Shown: positions 1 to 11,581, counted from the first letter of the stretch. The stretch is 64,000 nucleotides of DNA from Grammothele lineata (GCA_002150815.3 NDFF03000006.1:1-64000), one strand, 5' to 3'. Numbers and translations: made by a program. Notes: generated by a model not told the origin, from the letters alone.

Positions 1-1700
1 GCTCGATACCAGCCGTTCGGTTCAAACTCCGTCGTGCCACTCCAGGAGTTTACCCAAACGGCTGGTCCAACTGGGCGTCGATTTGGCGGGGGTCCCAAAT
101 AAGGCAATCACGTGAGTTGGACTTAGAGAAATCGCGCATTGGCCTCCCAGGGAATACGAGTGACTTGGACCAGCCCTCCCGTGTTCCAACTCTCCTCCAA
201 GGGTAACACCCTTCATTTCTGCGTATTGACAGCCATCATCTTCGAGCGACGACTCTGATCCCCTCGAGGCCGCCTCCCGCGCGGTCACACGAGTAGTAGT
301 CTATGTAGACTCCCCTTCGTCCTGGAATCGCGGTGAGCACATCAACATAGTTCTTCGACCTCGTTGATGGTCACGGAAGATGGCATGTACTTGTACGTCA
401 TTTCGTTGAGACACGGCCCTTTACATAGTCCAGGAACGGCGATGGACCCCCGGCTACCAGGCATCCCCGCGGCGGGCTCAATCATGGACTCCTCGTAACG
501 ATGTCACTCCGGATGCTCGAGTACGCAATTGTCATCTACATGTAGTCCCAGTAGCATGTTTGGTCTCGCGGTACGCCCTCCCCTATTACATTTATACCCC
601 CAATATTCCCCGTCCCGTCGCGTCTACTCAACACACAAGATCGCGCATTTTCCGGTGCGGACAGATCATGCGGGTGCGCACTCAGCATGCTTTTTCGTAT
701 GACTCTGATGCTCAGCGACACCCGTTGCCTGTTACTCTACTCTAGCAGGCCGGGCGTGACTCTTCGCCAGTACTGACAGTCCCTGTCCCTCGCATACGTC
801 TGGTGTTCTCAGCATACCCACCGAGTAACCCTGATGAGCCCTACTACAGGTTGAATGATGCGCGTCTAGCAGTAACATTGTCGTTTCAAGGGAGTTTTCA
901 AAATCGCCGGCGCGAGAGAACGGAGCCAGTCGACCGCGCGCTCATAGGACCCGAGGCCGAGTCGTGTCCGTGCGCTCACTCCACCGCTCTGGTGGTCCAC
1001 TGGGCTCGGACGATGACGCGCATGCCGGAACGCGCCTTGTCTTCGCACCTTGGCTGCCGACCCCTGTCTGTTGTCGCTCGCGCGCACACGGACATGTCGC
1101 CCGACTTCCGCCGAGGGCTCCTCGCTGGGCAGCGTGAATCGGGGTCGGAGTGTCTGCTCTCCCCTCAACTCTCTCGCGCTGCTGCCAGGTGAGTGGTTTC
1201 GTTCCCTGCGCGCTGTACCCTTACTGACGAACTCTCTCGCGCTGCTGCCAGGCGCCTCTGTATCGTTTACGTTTCGAGCACCTGTGCTATACGACTCGCA
1301 GAATGACCTATCACGACCTCCACCTTGAACGTTCATCCGCATACCTAGCGAACTTCCCAAGCCCCTACCGAATTTCTCGTACTAGGCATGTAGTAGCCTA
1401 CAGAGGCGCACTCTTCCTGTAACAGCCCCGCCAGCATGTACTTACGATAAATATGCTATGGTTTTACTATCAGTTCCCTGAGAGCTGCTTCGGAGAGGCA
1501 GTACTCAACTTTGAACTTTCACTCACAAGCCCCAAGGGCCGAACGCGCGATTTTTCTAAGTCCAGCTCACGTGATTGCCTTATTAGGGACCCCCGCCAAA
1601 TGGACGCCCAGATAGACCAGTCGGTTGGAACGCGACCTGCCTTTCGATCTCCGCTCGCGTTCCGATCGACTGGTTCGAGTCTAGCCATCGCTGAGCCCCA
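1..1700. mobile_element. Probable non-autonomous DNA element with long inverted ends
   Basis: Bases 57-140 are repeated in inverted orientation at 1543-1624 with few mismatches; both copies contain the string ATAAGGCAATCACGTGAG or a near match. Each end also carries its own hairpin: arms 8-30 and 45-66 on the left, 1616-1635 and 1655-1674 on the right. No transposase-like protein is visible between the ends, so this looks like a non-autonomous or foldback-type element. Exact termini and target duplication cannot be fixed because the left end lies at the window edge. The interior also contains a dispersed repeat, listed separately. The many short open frames here overlap on both strands and none resembles a known protein. 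Confidence 0.5.
1050..1262 (-). repeat. Dispersed repeat, copy 1 (inverted relative to 24277-24500)
   Basis: The reverse complement of this segment aligns with 24277-24500. Both copies share the block GCTGCCCAGCGAGGAGCCCTC. Both also carry two internal direct copies of a CTGGCAGCAGCGCG-type motif (here at 1168-1189 and 1231-1252 on the opposite strand). The divergence suggests old copies of one repeat family. Confidence 0.7.
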
Positions 1701-2103
1701 CAACGGATGCAGGCCTTGACCTTCGCTCAGTCGTTCTCCGACGTTCGGACATACGTCTCGCTTCCTCCTTGGTCTACTTACGCGTGACGGCTGTCAGTAC
1801 CATCATCCTGAATACAGCACCGCATTCCCGCCCTGGTCAACTTGCCACCCGACGCGCCGAGCCACCCACAGATGGCTGTGCCGCCACTCCGGGCGTACGT
1901 GAGCGCGGCCGATGGATCGCAACGCTCGGTCACCCGGTGGCGGGCGAGTGGGAGCGAGCTGCACGCTGGGCGCTGGGCGTTGGTGTCCTGGGGCCTCGGG
2001 ACTCGGAGCTCGAGTTCTAGTGCATTAGTGTGTACTGCATGGTAGCTGACCTGTATGTATACCGTATGCCGAATCCTCGATCGCAATGACGCTGGGGAAC
2101 CCA
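1701..2103. other. No gene seen downstream of MTO1
   Basis: About 400 bases between the inverted-end element and the MTO1 stop codon. It would hold the MTO1 3' untranslated region. I see no coding signal or repeat in it. Confidence 0.5.
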
Positions 2104-5100
2104 CTATGCCTCCAACCCGGCAGCCCCCTCCGCTGCCGTACCAGCCTCCTGCCGTGACCCGAGCGTGTTCGTCCGTCGCGCGTGCTTCAGAAGCGCAACC
2201 ATCGAGGACGGCGTCATGCCTTCCATACGCTTCGCCGCGCCCTGTAATACACCGCCCCGTGCATCGTGTCAGCGCCGCCCGTACACCCAGAACGCAAAGA
2301 AAGACTCAGACTCGAAGAGACTCACGATACTCGCCGGCCGCACCCTCCCCAGCCGCTCGCGCACCTCCGCGCTCAAGCCCTCCACCGCGCCGTAGTCAAG
2401 GCGCGGGTCCAGCGCGAGCGCCTCGTCTGCGAGGAACGTCCGCACGTCCGCCGCCTGCCGCCGCAGGTGCGAGCTGTAGATCGCTGGGTTTCCGGACGGG
2501 CGGCGTTAGCGTGGGCGCGGGGAACGAAAGAGAGAGTAGAGGGCAGGGAGAACGGGGCTCAGGAAGGGCAAGGAGGGGATGGAAGGCAGGGAGGAAGACA
2601 CTCACCGTCGGTCTCGACGCGCGCGAGGACGTGCGGATGCACGTCCGCGAGCTCGGGAAGTACGGGCAGGAGCGCGGAGATGGGCACGTTGCGGTGGCGG
2701 AGGAGCTCGTATGCGCTGTTAGAAGCGTTCCCCGCCCCACCCCAGAGGCGCACACGAGCGATTCAGTCGAGTCGAAGAACGAACCCCCGAGTGAGTGTGT
2801 ACGTCAACGCGAGTAAATGGGAGCGTCCGGCGAAATGTCGACCATTCATTTCGCGCCGGGCGATTCACGGTCGAATGTGTGGGTTCGTCATCGATGGCGA
2901 ATCGTCGTCAGCAAGGCGAGCTCGCGGCCAAGCGAGCGAACGCGCAGAGTCACTCACCTCGTCAGGACCCCGTCCCGCCGCCTGTGGAACCCCAAGCTCT
3001 CCCATTTCTACAAACGCGGACGAATAAGCGCCCGATGTCGTCAGCGCACGCACTTCCCGCCGCGCGTCGCGTGCCGCCCCGCCTGGCCCCTCCCGCGCTC
3101 ACAGAGCGTAGAAGGGGCCGGATGGCGGAGCGGTTAATGCGTGACGCATGAGAGTGGCTGGGTGTGTGGGTGTGGGGGAGTAGCTTACCTGCGGGCTGAG
3201 CCTGCACGCTTGCAGCGCCTCGGTGACGCGCGCGAGTTCGTCGCGCGTTGCTCCGAAGCGCGCCCATCGTGCGTCCCCGACTGCCCCTGCGGCGCGGCCT
3301 TTGGGGGTGAGGCGGAGGTCGGCGTTGTCGCTGCGGAGCGTCATGCGGTATTCAGAGCGGGAGGTGAACATCCGGTCTGCACGGGCGTCGTCCGGAGTTA
3401 GTGATTGTATGGGGAGGGGAGGAGGGGGAGAGGACGTACAGGGCTCTTCTGCTCCTTTGACGATGAGGTCGTCTATCATGACCCCGATGAAGCCGTCCGC
3501 GCGAGTGACGACGAGGGGTGGGCGGTGGAGCGCGGCGAGGCCCGCGTTAATGCCTGCTATCACGCCTTGCCCGGCTGCTTCCTCGTACCCGGTGGTACCT
3601 AGCACGGCGTCAGGCTGAGCTCAATCTAGTGTAGCATTTCGGGCGTACCGTTGATTTGGCCAGCTAAGAAGAGGCCCTGAGGGAGAGTCAGCTGAGTATA
3701 GGGCAATGGCAGGCGTAGCATACCTTGATGCGCTTCGTCTCCAGCGTCGCTACAAAGGGTGTCAATACCCGCAACAAAACCCAAAAAGTGCGACTCACGT
3801 CCAAGCTCCCGCGCATCGATATGGTCATACTCTACCCCATACGCAGGACGCACGAGTTTCGCGTTCTCAAGTCCCGGGACCGACCTATACAGGATTTCCT
3901 GCACGTCTTCGGGCATGCTGCACGAGAGACCGTTGGGGTAGATGAGGTCGGAGTCGTAGCCCTCGGGCTCGAGCCAGACTGTATGCGCGGCCTTGTCCGG
4001 GAACCGGGTCACCTTCGCCTCGAGCGAGGGACAATATCGAGGTCCTATCGAACGCATGGATTAGGACGATATTAGACACGCTCAAGGAGGAGGCCGTACG
4101 CACCTTTTCTCGTCTCTTGAATATGAACACAGCGATGGATGTTATCCCGTATGATCTGATGAGTCTCCAGGGTAGTTTGTGTCTTCCAGCAGACCACCTG
4201 ATTCGCCTACTCATGCAACCGTCAGCGGAATGCGCCGCGGGGTTGAAGCGCGAGGACTCACCGAGTTGGCTACACGGTCGTTCATGAAGCTGAATGGCAT
4301 GGGATCTTCGTCCCCTTTGGCGACCTCGAGCTTCGAGAAATCGATCGAGTCCATGGCAATCCGTGCAGGAGTACCCGTTTGTAACCGGCCCAGTTTGAAG
4401 CCGGCTGCGTTCAATGACGCGGAAAGTCCCACTGAAGGGGCTTCGTTCATGCGACCTGCGGGGAAGTGCTTCATACCTACACCGTCGTGCGAGCTTCATG
4501 TAAGCGACTTGAGCTAATGTGTGAAACAGAGTGTGGAGACAAACCTATATGAATCTCTCCTGAGAGAAACGTCCCCGTACAAATGACGACTTGGGAACAT
4601 GTGATTACTTCTCCTGAATCTGGAGGCCGGGTCAGAAAATGTCAATTAAAATCTGCCTGACATATCCAACCTAACTTCACGCCCCGGATCTCAGATAGAG
4701 GAAGGTCGGTAGTAACGGACGGATTGCTGAGGACGAGGTCGAAGACACTGCCGGCTAGGATATCGAGGTTGGGGCAATTGTGAAGGGCTGCCTGCATGTG
4801 CTTCTTGTACAGTTTCCTATCTATTTGCGCTCGTGGACTCTGCGAACAGATCAGGAGAGGCACACGTAGAGATGCGGGTACGCTTACACAAACGGCGGCG
4901 CCTTTGGACCTGTTGAGCATCTGGAACTGGATTCCGGCTTCGTCTGCAAAACAGCACATTCAGCTATAAACACAACACAATAACAACACAGACACATACC
5001 CGTCACTCTGGAACAGAGACCGTCCAATGCGTCGACCTCGCGCATCATGGTGCCTTTTCCGACGCCCCCCATGGACGGGTTACACGAGAGTTCGCCGATC

Positions 5101-5349
5101 GTGTCGAGCTTTTGCGTGAGGAGCACTGTGCGCGCGCCAGTCCGGGCTGCACCGGCAGCGGCCTCACACCCTGCATGGCCGCCACCAATCACGCACACTA
5201 CGGAAACCACCTCCGTTAGCGCCTTGTGACCCGTAGTTGTGAGTCCGCTCACCGTCATAGTGTTGAGGATGAGGCGCCGAGCTCAGCGACGCATACCGCC
5301 TACGTTGAGCAAGACGGGAAGAAAATGCTCTTTTGAGACACCTGTGCAT
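2104..5349 (-). CDS. MTO1: MTO1/GidA (MnmG) family, mitochondrial tRNA U34 carboxymethylaminomethyl-modification enzyme
   Basis: FAD-dependent partner enzyme that installs the 5-carboxymethylaminomethyl-type group on the wobble uridine of mitochondrial tRNAs, acting with the MSS1/GTPBP3 GTPase. I read 16 exons: 5349-5253, 5197-5000, 4943-4888, 4839-4671, 4619-4545, 4476-4262, 4206-4104, 4044-3799, 3749-3724, 3676-3649, 3598-3440, 3376-3189, 3007-2958, 2715-2606, 2483-2326, 2241-2104. They sum to 2016 bases (671 aa), a normal length for the family. The N-terminus is Arg/Ser-rich like a mitochondrial presequence. The FAD-binding motif [12 protein letters not shown] is at about residues 35-46, the first GidA signature [11 protein letters not shown] at 305-315, and the second, [17 protein letters not shown], at 400-416. 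The C-terminus ends with [15 protein letters not shown], typical of the helical tRNA-binding domain. The donor at 4670 (GTTGGA) is weak. The gene is divergent from DPH3. Confidence 0.95.
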
Positions 5350-5651
5350 ACAGCAGGGGTGTACGTAGAGACACTTTGCCTCACGAAAGTCACACCACGA
5401 GCGTTGGTGGTGGTTGACTTGACGGTCCAGACGTGGTGGCTAGGCGCTTAGCTGCTCGCTGTCTCCGGGACGCTTACATAATACATTTTTCTCTACTCCG
5501 TCGATCACTCGTTGATCCGTCCGCTGACTCCGTCCCGCTCCTCCGCCCTCTGCTGCTCGCTCTCGCTTGGGTCTTTCTCATTTTTCTGTCTTTCGCACCG
5601 CAAAAGCTTCCACAGACTATTCAGGAGGATCACGCCACTTGCGAAGAAACA
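5350..5651. promoter_or_regulatory. Shared divergent promoter region of MTO1 and DPH3
   Basis: Only 302 bases separate the two start codons, so both promoters and both 5' leaders must lie here. There is no clear TATA box. A pyrimidine-rich stretch (about 5510-5600) precedes the DPH3 start, as is common in fungal promoters. Confidence 0.5.
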
Positions 5652-6052
5652 ATGGGAGCATACTACGACGAAATCGAGATCGAGGACATGGCTTGGGATG
5701 AGGAGAAGCGTGTATACCACTACCCGTGCCCATGTGGCGACCGTTTCGAGATCTCGCGCAAACAGCTCAAGAACTATGAGGACGTTGCGACATGTCCAAG
5801 TTGCAGTCTAATCATACGGGTCATCTTTGATCCAGTAAGTCGTTGTTGCACCCTACTGCCTACTCAAGCAAGGCACTGACTGCCCCGAAGCTGGACTTTG
5901 AGGATGACCCATCAGACGATGAGGAGGGCGCTTCTGCAAGCGATGAGGATGAGACGGAAGAGGAGGAGAGTGAGGAAGAGACTTTCGAAGACGCGATGGA
6001 GAACTTGAGCATCGCAGACGAGAAGCCCAGGCCAGTCGCGGTCGCGGCATAA
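5652..6052 (+). CDS. DPH3: DPH3/KTI11, CSL zinc-finger protein of diphthamide synthesis
   Basis: Small electron-carrier protein. In the known family it feeds electrons to the Dph1-Dph2 radical enzyme in the first step of diphthamide synthesis on EF-2 and, as Kti11, supports Elongator-dependent tRNA wobble-uridine modification. Two exons, 5652-5834 and 5891-6052, give 114 aa; the intron has a GTAAGT donor and a CGAAG acceptor. The four zinc/iron ligands are visible as CPC (C26, C28) and CPSC (C48, C51) within the typical [11 protein letters not shown]...ATCPSCSL frame. After residue 60 there is an acidic extension of about 50 residues rich in Asp, Glu and Ser, longer than in yeast. Confidence 0.95.
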
Positions 6053-7987
6053 AAGTGAGCCATATATCCACAGTTTTGCGATCTTCTCTGACCTTTCTGC
6101 GACATTCACCTCCAATGCCCATTCATATCATATTTACATACACCTTGTGCAATCTGGACCCAGTCCTTCGTTGCTTGCATCCGGTCTGCACCTACGCACC
6201 AGACTTTCCCCAGGAAGGACAATGTATCACGAGCTGTATCCACTAGTTAGTGAGTGCGATATCGTATCCTTCGTCTCTCTGGGGTCTACTGACGAAGTTA
6301 CGACTCAAGCCTCTCCATTTGTATCAGCATATCCTCACTGCGGTCAATTTACTCATCTAATCCCTGGCTCGCTGGCCCATCGACGTGACGTGTACGTAGC
6401 TATGCATCCATATAACCAATGGGTGCAGCCTTCTTTCATATGGATCAATGATCCGGTTCCGCTCGGATCGTAAGCCCCTTAGCGGGGTGGAGATGGTTCA
6501 CCGGAGACAGTTGTGCGCCTCGACGCTGTTACAAGAGATGTGCCTTCGTTGATCTTCGTGACGGCACCGATTAAGGCCCGCGGACGGATGGGGTTACCTC
6601 CGGAGGAAGTTACAGACAAGCCGTTGCAGAACGGACAGCGTGGATGACAAAAATGCTGGCCGCTGTCCATCGTTCCGTGACTTCGCGCCAGTCTCAAGCC
6701 AATCATCAAGTTGAAGTTGTACAACGCTCACACTCGGTTTACAACATAGCGGACATGGTGAAAATCCCTCGAGCTGCCAAATTAACCGCTAATGCTCGCT
6801 CTGTCATGGCAGTAGTAACGATACCATGCTCGTGCTATCTGACCACCGCGGCCATCGCCATCACAAGGGTGAATGCGATCGTGTCTTACCCGGAGCATTA
6901 CTGAGATACTACGTAAGCCCTCACCTCCCCCTATGAACGTGTCGTCATCTCTTCTCTCTTCGTTTTTTGTCTCCAGGTATGAGCCAATCCGCTGGGGATA
7001 CTTGACTGCTCTTACCTCGCCATGTCCCTCCCATCGAGGTGCATGGGCGGTCTTACCGGCGATGAATTCGTAATTCTCTCAACGGTCCCTACTGGCCGGC
7101 TGAACGTGCCATTCTTGAAGTCGTACCTCATTGAATCCCTCGCCGGCCAGGATGTTGGATGCTCAGGCTCCGAAGTCCTTTTCAGGCCCGCCTGAAATGT
7201 GTCCGGACAGCCTGCCTACGCGGGCTCGTGTGGTACACGCGGCCGCCAATTCGTTATCTTGGCAGTGGGAATGGAGACACGAGTGCTGCGTACCTTTATG
7301 ACAGTACCTTCGCAGAGAGGGCGCATCTGTCGTGCTTCCGGTATCATTCTTCTTTCGACAAGCTCGAAGCCATCCGTCCAACGGCATCCAGACGGTACCG
7401 AATCTACCTCAAACGCCTTGCTCAGCCACCTCTGCGCGGTACGTTACCGTTACGGACCTCCCGCAGCGTTGGACGTTTCGAGGCGAACTTACGGCCCCAA
7501 TACGGGCAACAGGATTGTGTATTTATGCTTCTACAGGGCAGCTCCCACAAACGACAGCGTTCAGGAAGCTCGATCTTCCGTAACGTGTCGAAACAGTTAT
7601 CGCTCCCACCGCCTTCTCGAAGCGTGGCATATGTCTCGCCCAAATTCCATATTCCGCAGAATGGATTCCTCGCGATTAGTGGTCGGTTGTAGGTCCCCAT
7701 GTGCATCGCGCGCGTTTCCATCAAGCTCACCGCCTCGGGGTCGAATCCCAGGCCTCCTATTGACCCCAAACACCCGGTCACGTGCAGATCGCACGTCAGC
7801 ATGCAACATCGTCGCGCAATCATCGCTCGAGGATTTGCGACACTCGAAACGACAAAACATTTCTGTTCATCGCCGCAAATGAGTCCAGTTGCGAGCCGGT
7901 CTTCGCCCTTGTCGCCCCGCCGAACCCTCCTCTCCTCTCTTCCACCTCGTCGCTGCCCAAACTCGCCTTGCGTGCCTCTTCCTCACC
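6053..7987. other. Gene-free stretch; nothing recognised
   Basis: About 1.9 kb between DPH3 and the first F-box gene. Open frames of 60-230 codons occur (for example 7199-7882 plus) but they overlap on both strands, have no recognisable domain, and I could not join them by plausible introns. The last few hundred bases would carry the promoter of the 7988 gene. Confidence 0.5.
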
Positions 7988-8965
7988 ATGCAGTCCCTCC
8001 CCCTCGAGTTGCATGCTCAGATCTTCGAGTTCGCGTGCACAGACGATGGAACCACCGCTCGCTCGCTCGCGCTCGTCTCGCACTACGTCCGCGAAGCCGC
8101 CGCCCCCTATCTCTACCAATCGCTTGCCGTTTCCGGCCTCGAGCAGATGCAAGACCTCATCGCGCGCCTCGAGCGCATCCCACCCCACCTACGCCGCGTC
8201 CGTCGCCTCTTTCTCTCCGACTGGATCGCCGACGCTGTGCGCACGCACTCCATCACCATCGCGCCTGCGGACATGGACCGCTTTGACGCCGAGCGCGCGG
8301 CCGCGACGCGCATCCTCGCCCTCGCCGCGCCAACGCTTGAGGCCCTTGCACTCGTCGTCTCCTGCCCATATTCCGCGCCACCCCTGATCGGCGAGCTCTT
8401 CGCGACACCCTATCCTCGACTTGGCGCCCTCGCCATCCACGGCTTCTACCCCTCCCCTCGCGGCGCCGACAACGCATCGCCCACCCTCCCAAAACTCACC
8501 CGCCTGCGCCTCTCGGGAAACCGCAATCCCCACGGTCTCTTCACGCTTGGAGGTCTCGAAGCAGCCGCGCCCGCGCTCACGCATCTGCGCGTGTCGGACC
8601 TGGCACTCGCGGCGCCATTCGCGCGCGAGCTGCACTCCGCGGCCCTGCCAAGCGCCGAGCAAGGCGACGCGCCTTCCGCGCAGAACGCCGCGCGCACGAC
8701 GTCTTTTGCCGCGGCGTTACCCTCGCAACTCCGACATGTGACTGTAGACGTTCGCCGGCTGCAGCCGCGCGTGCACTTCAAGGGCACGCTCACGCGCGGG
8801 ATGCAGAACACCCAGGAGAAGATGATCGCGCTGCTGCGCGAGGTAGAGCTCCGTCAGGCGGACTCGCGCTTGGAGTCGTTTGCGGTCTCAGAGGGCGATG
8901 GGTGGGAGATGTACGACGAGCTGAGGCGATCGTGGACTGAGGGCATGACGGAGGGGCACTGGTGA
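7988..8965 (+). CDS. F-box-like protein with leucine-rich C-terminus
   Basis: Single-exon gene of 326 aa. The open frame extends upstream to 7889, but the ATG at 7988 starts right at the conserved core LPLELHAQIFEFA, which matches the F-box opening LPxELxxxIFxFA. The region up to about residue 50, ending AAAPYLYQSLAVSG, fits an F-box of the fungal type that links substrates to a Skp1-Cullin-F-box ubiquitin ligase. The remainder contains leucine-spaced segments suggestive of degenerate repeats. Third codon positions are very GC-rich. The target is unknown. Confidence 0.7.
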   Translation: MQSLPLELHAQIFEFACTDDGTTARSLALVSHYVREAAAPYLYQSLAVSGLEQMQDLIARLERIPPHLRRVRRLFLSDWIADAVRTHSITIAPADMDRFDAERAAATRILALAAPTLEALALVVSCPYSAPPLIGELFATPYPRLGALAIHGFYPSPRGADNASPTLPKLTRLRLSGNRNPHGLFTLGGLEAAAPALTHLRVSDLALAAPFARELHSAALPSAEQGDAPSAQNAARTTSFAAALPSQLRHVTVDVRRLQPRVHFKGTLTRGMQNTQEKMIALLREVELRQADSRLESFAVSEGDGWEMYDELRRSWTEGMTEGHW

Positions 8966-9303
8966 TGAGGTTCGTCGTGTATCGATTCCTGCTATCCCCG
9001 TATGGATTCTCGTGGCTTCTGAGTCGGTCATTGTATATCACCTTAATCTTGCTCATGGACCATGCTCTCACATGATAGATCGTATCTTAGGACGGAGCCC
9101 CTGTAATCCTAAATTTATATTTGCTATTCCATCGAACGCTTGTCGTTGTGAGCGACGATATCACCCGCGGTGATGAATAATCAGGAAGACAGTCTCAGCA
9201 CAACACACTTGAACCTACTATAAGATCCGGCCCTATCGTCTCTTGAACAACAAGCAGCGTAAACGGTTGTCTGTCATACGAGAAGTGCCCCACAACTCAC
9301 TAG
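8966..9303. other. Gene-free stretch between convergent F-box genes
   Basis: About 340 bases holding the 3' ends of two convergent genes. It is AT-richer than its neighbours, with no other signal seen. Confidence 0.5.
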
Positions 9304-11172
9304 CTACCACCAGTGTTCATCGTCCTCTAGATCATAGTCCCGTTCGGGCAAGTGCACGTAATCCACCTCGTCCACCAAGGTCTCCATCAATGGAAGGAAC
9401 GCATCCCGCAGGCTTGCGTAGTTGTCGTCGCTCTCGTGGTAGAAGTACACCGTCAGTTCCTTCAGAGGTTGCGCGCCAAGGCGTGATCGCCTGAAAAGCA
9501 TGCGGAGTATCTGACGTAGTCTTCCAGCCCGCCCTCTGTACCATCCGTTCGCTGCCCCCAGAGTAAGCTGTCGAAGGCTGGGGAGGACGACCTGTTGTCC
9601 GGGATGGGTTGAGAGGGCGTCCGCCGTGTCCGATTCGTCTTCGTCGCTGGGCACGTCCTCATCCAGTTCGTTGTCGCGATAGTCTCTCCGATCCAGCTCA
9701 TCGTTCTCTCCAACGTCTCCCCTCTCTTCAACAAAACGGCTGCCCAGGACGTCCAGGACGTACGCAAACGAACTGCGCCCTGCGAGCGTGAGTGTCTGGA
9801 GGAGCGGGAAGGCCGTGAACACTCTCCGGAAGTGTTGCGCCTCGAAGTCCTTGTAGTCGACTATGATATCGAGCCGAGTCAGCGGAGAGCTGGATACAAC
9901 GTCCAGGAATCCCCGCAGGCCCGCTCGCGCAAGCAAGTGGAACGTGATTATGGTCGAATCGGCGATCTTCTGCGCGGCCAGTCCCATGTGCAGCTCAGAG
10001 CCACTCGGACCCTCGCAGTGGAGCTCTTGAGATCTGGTGCCGGGATATGGTAGGTAGTGTCTCTGAGAGTAGAAACTTGCCCTTTGGAACGCGTTACGCG
10101 GGGGTAAGACCGTGGCAAGGAACGGTTCTGGAGGGAGAACGGTAGAAAATGTTCTGCGCTCGCCAGCATGCTGAGCGATGTGATTCCGGCCGGCGGTCGT
10201 ATCGAACTCTATAAGGGACATGATCTGGATGGCAGGAAGGCAGATTTTGGACAACAATCCTCGATTTATTGAAGGGGGTTGTTTGAGGACTAGTGTCTTA
10301 AGCCTTGGTAATGTGATTCGCGACTGAATAGAAGATAGGAATTGGTCGGGGACGTGACTCGGAGATAGCACCTCAATCAATTCTAGACGCTCCAAATTAC
10401 TGAACATGGCGAGAATGGAACTGAACTGGGTCGATGATACATTCCAACTACAGCTGTCCAATTTGAGGCTGCGCAGCTGCCCATAGATAGGGCATAGACC
10501 GGGCGGGGGTATACTAGTCAGACTAAGAGCGACAAGGCAAGGAAGGGTCGCGTGGGCGTTGGAAAGTCCGTATTCCGAGTCGATGTTGACCTGCTCGGTA
10601 ACCGGCATCCACTGGGGTGAGAGGATGAGTTCTTGAATATTACTCAGGCCTTTCGAAAAAAGATCGCGCAAGGCGGTGATTTCATGGCCATGGATCGGCC
10701 TGAGAGTGTGGAATGAGAGGAGACGGATGCAGTCCTTGTATGGGAGCAAGTTCGAAGCCACTTCAGAGGCTGAAGAAGTGTTTTCCCAACCCGGGTGGAT
10801 GTAGACATCGACGGGTGAAGCGGCGGAGAGCGTGTGTGAGATGCATAGATGGAGCCACCCCCACCCTCGGTCTACGTTGATGATCCTCCAGAACTGCGTC
10901 GAACCACGTACGATATCGCTCCAGCGTCGGCAAACGGCGAGCAGGGTGATTAACTGAAGCCTCAACATCCTTTCAACAGCAGCGTGGAATTTCAATGACA
11001 GTGATCTCCAGCCGAAGGGGTCGTGCACATGCAAGAAGATCTCCAACAAAAGTTCATTCGGAAGACGGTGAAGAGGGGAGGAATCTGCGCCGGGAACCTC
11101 AGAGACAGCGTCGTAGAGGCCGGTTACGGGTTCCTGAAGGAAAGGAGGCGGCGGGGTAGTTGCATTGAGCAT
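9304..11172 (-). CDS. F-box domain protein
   Basis: Single-exon gene of 622 aa. An F-box is visible at about residues 33-105: LHRLPNELLLEIFLHV, then an insertion, then LLAVCRRWSDIVRGSTQFWRIINVD, the usual fungal F-box ending (VCRRWxxI...xLW). The rest consists of leucine-rich segments (for example LPSLRQLTLG near the C-terminus), as expected for a substrate-recognition region. An acidic loop (DELDEDVPSDEDESD) lies at about 500-515. Probable substrate receptor of an SCF ubiquitin ligase; the substrate is unknown. It sits beside two more F-box genes on the same strand. Confidence 0.85.
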   Translation of the reverse strand: MLNATTPPPPFLQEPVTGLYDAVSEVPGADSSPLHRLPNELLLEIFLHVHDPFGWRSLSLKFHAAVERMLRLQLITLLAVCRRWSDIVRGSTQFWRIINVDRGWGWLHLCISHTLSAASPVDVYIHPGWENTSSASEVASNLLPYKDCIRLLSFHTLRPIHGHEITALRDLFSKGLSNIQELILSPQWMPVTEQVNIDSEYGLSNAHATLPCLVALSLTSIPPPGLCPIYGQLRSLKLDSCSWNVSSTQFSSILAMFSNLERLELIEVLSPSHVPDQFLSSIQSRITLPRLKTLVLKQPPSINRGLLSKICLPAIQIMSLIEFDTTAGRNHIAQHAGERRTFSTVLPPEPFLATVLPPRNAFQRASFYSQRHYLPYPGTRSQELHCEGPSGSELHMGLAAQKIADSTIITFHLLARAGLRGFLDVVSSSPLTRLDIIVDYKDFEAQHFRRVFTAFPLLQTLTLAGRSSFAYVLDVLGSRFVEERGDVGENDELDRRDYRDNELDEDVPSDEDESDTADALSTHPGQQVVLPSLRQLTLGAANGWYRGRAGRLRQILRMLFRRSRLGAQPLKELTVYFYHESDDNYASLRDAFLPLMETLVDEVDYVHLPERDYDLEDDEHWW

Positions 11173-11581
11173 GTTATAGGTGCCAGAAGCTTCTCGATGG
11201 ACTATCGTTCAATGTGGTCCCTTCCTGCAAGAATATGCGATGAGCAGATGCGTCAAAGACATTGATACCGCACGCCGTACGTACCAGTACTATCGTGCTG
11301 CGCCCAGGTTAGCTGGCCGGCATGAGCCTGCCAGAACAGCGTCCGCCGGCTCGCAGATCTCTGAATTTGTTTCGCAAAGAGAGTGACCAATGGGACTATG
11401 TACCTAGGTTGGGAGGGATGTGTGCATACCCGTCAAGTAGTAGGCGAAGGAACGTAGGCACACCGCCGCGCAAGTTGGTGCGGGCTGATCTGGACTCCGA
11501 TAACATTACATAAGCACTAGTTCTACAATTGAACAACTCAACAAAGAATGGAGCAACACGAACGAGACGAGAACGTAACTA
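11173..11581. other. Intergenic between two F-box genes
   Basis: About 400 bases with the promoter of the 9304-11172 gene and the 3' end of the next F-box gene. No repeat or RNA seen. Confidence 0.5.

Noticed and set aside
866..1360. 164-codon open frame on the minus strand
   Set aside because: It lies in the dispersed repeat, overlaps open frames on the other strand and has no homology-like blocks.
2055..3027. Two 253-codon plus-strand frames over the 3' half of MTO1
   Set aside because: They are antisense shadows of GC-rich MTO1 exons, which themselves match the family closely.
7199..7882. 227-codon plus-strand frame
   Set aside because: No recognisable domain; a comparable frame exists in another phase and on the opposite strand.
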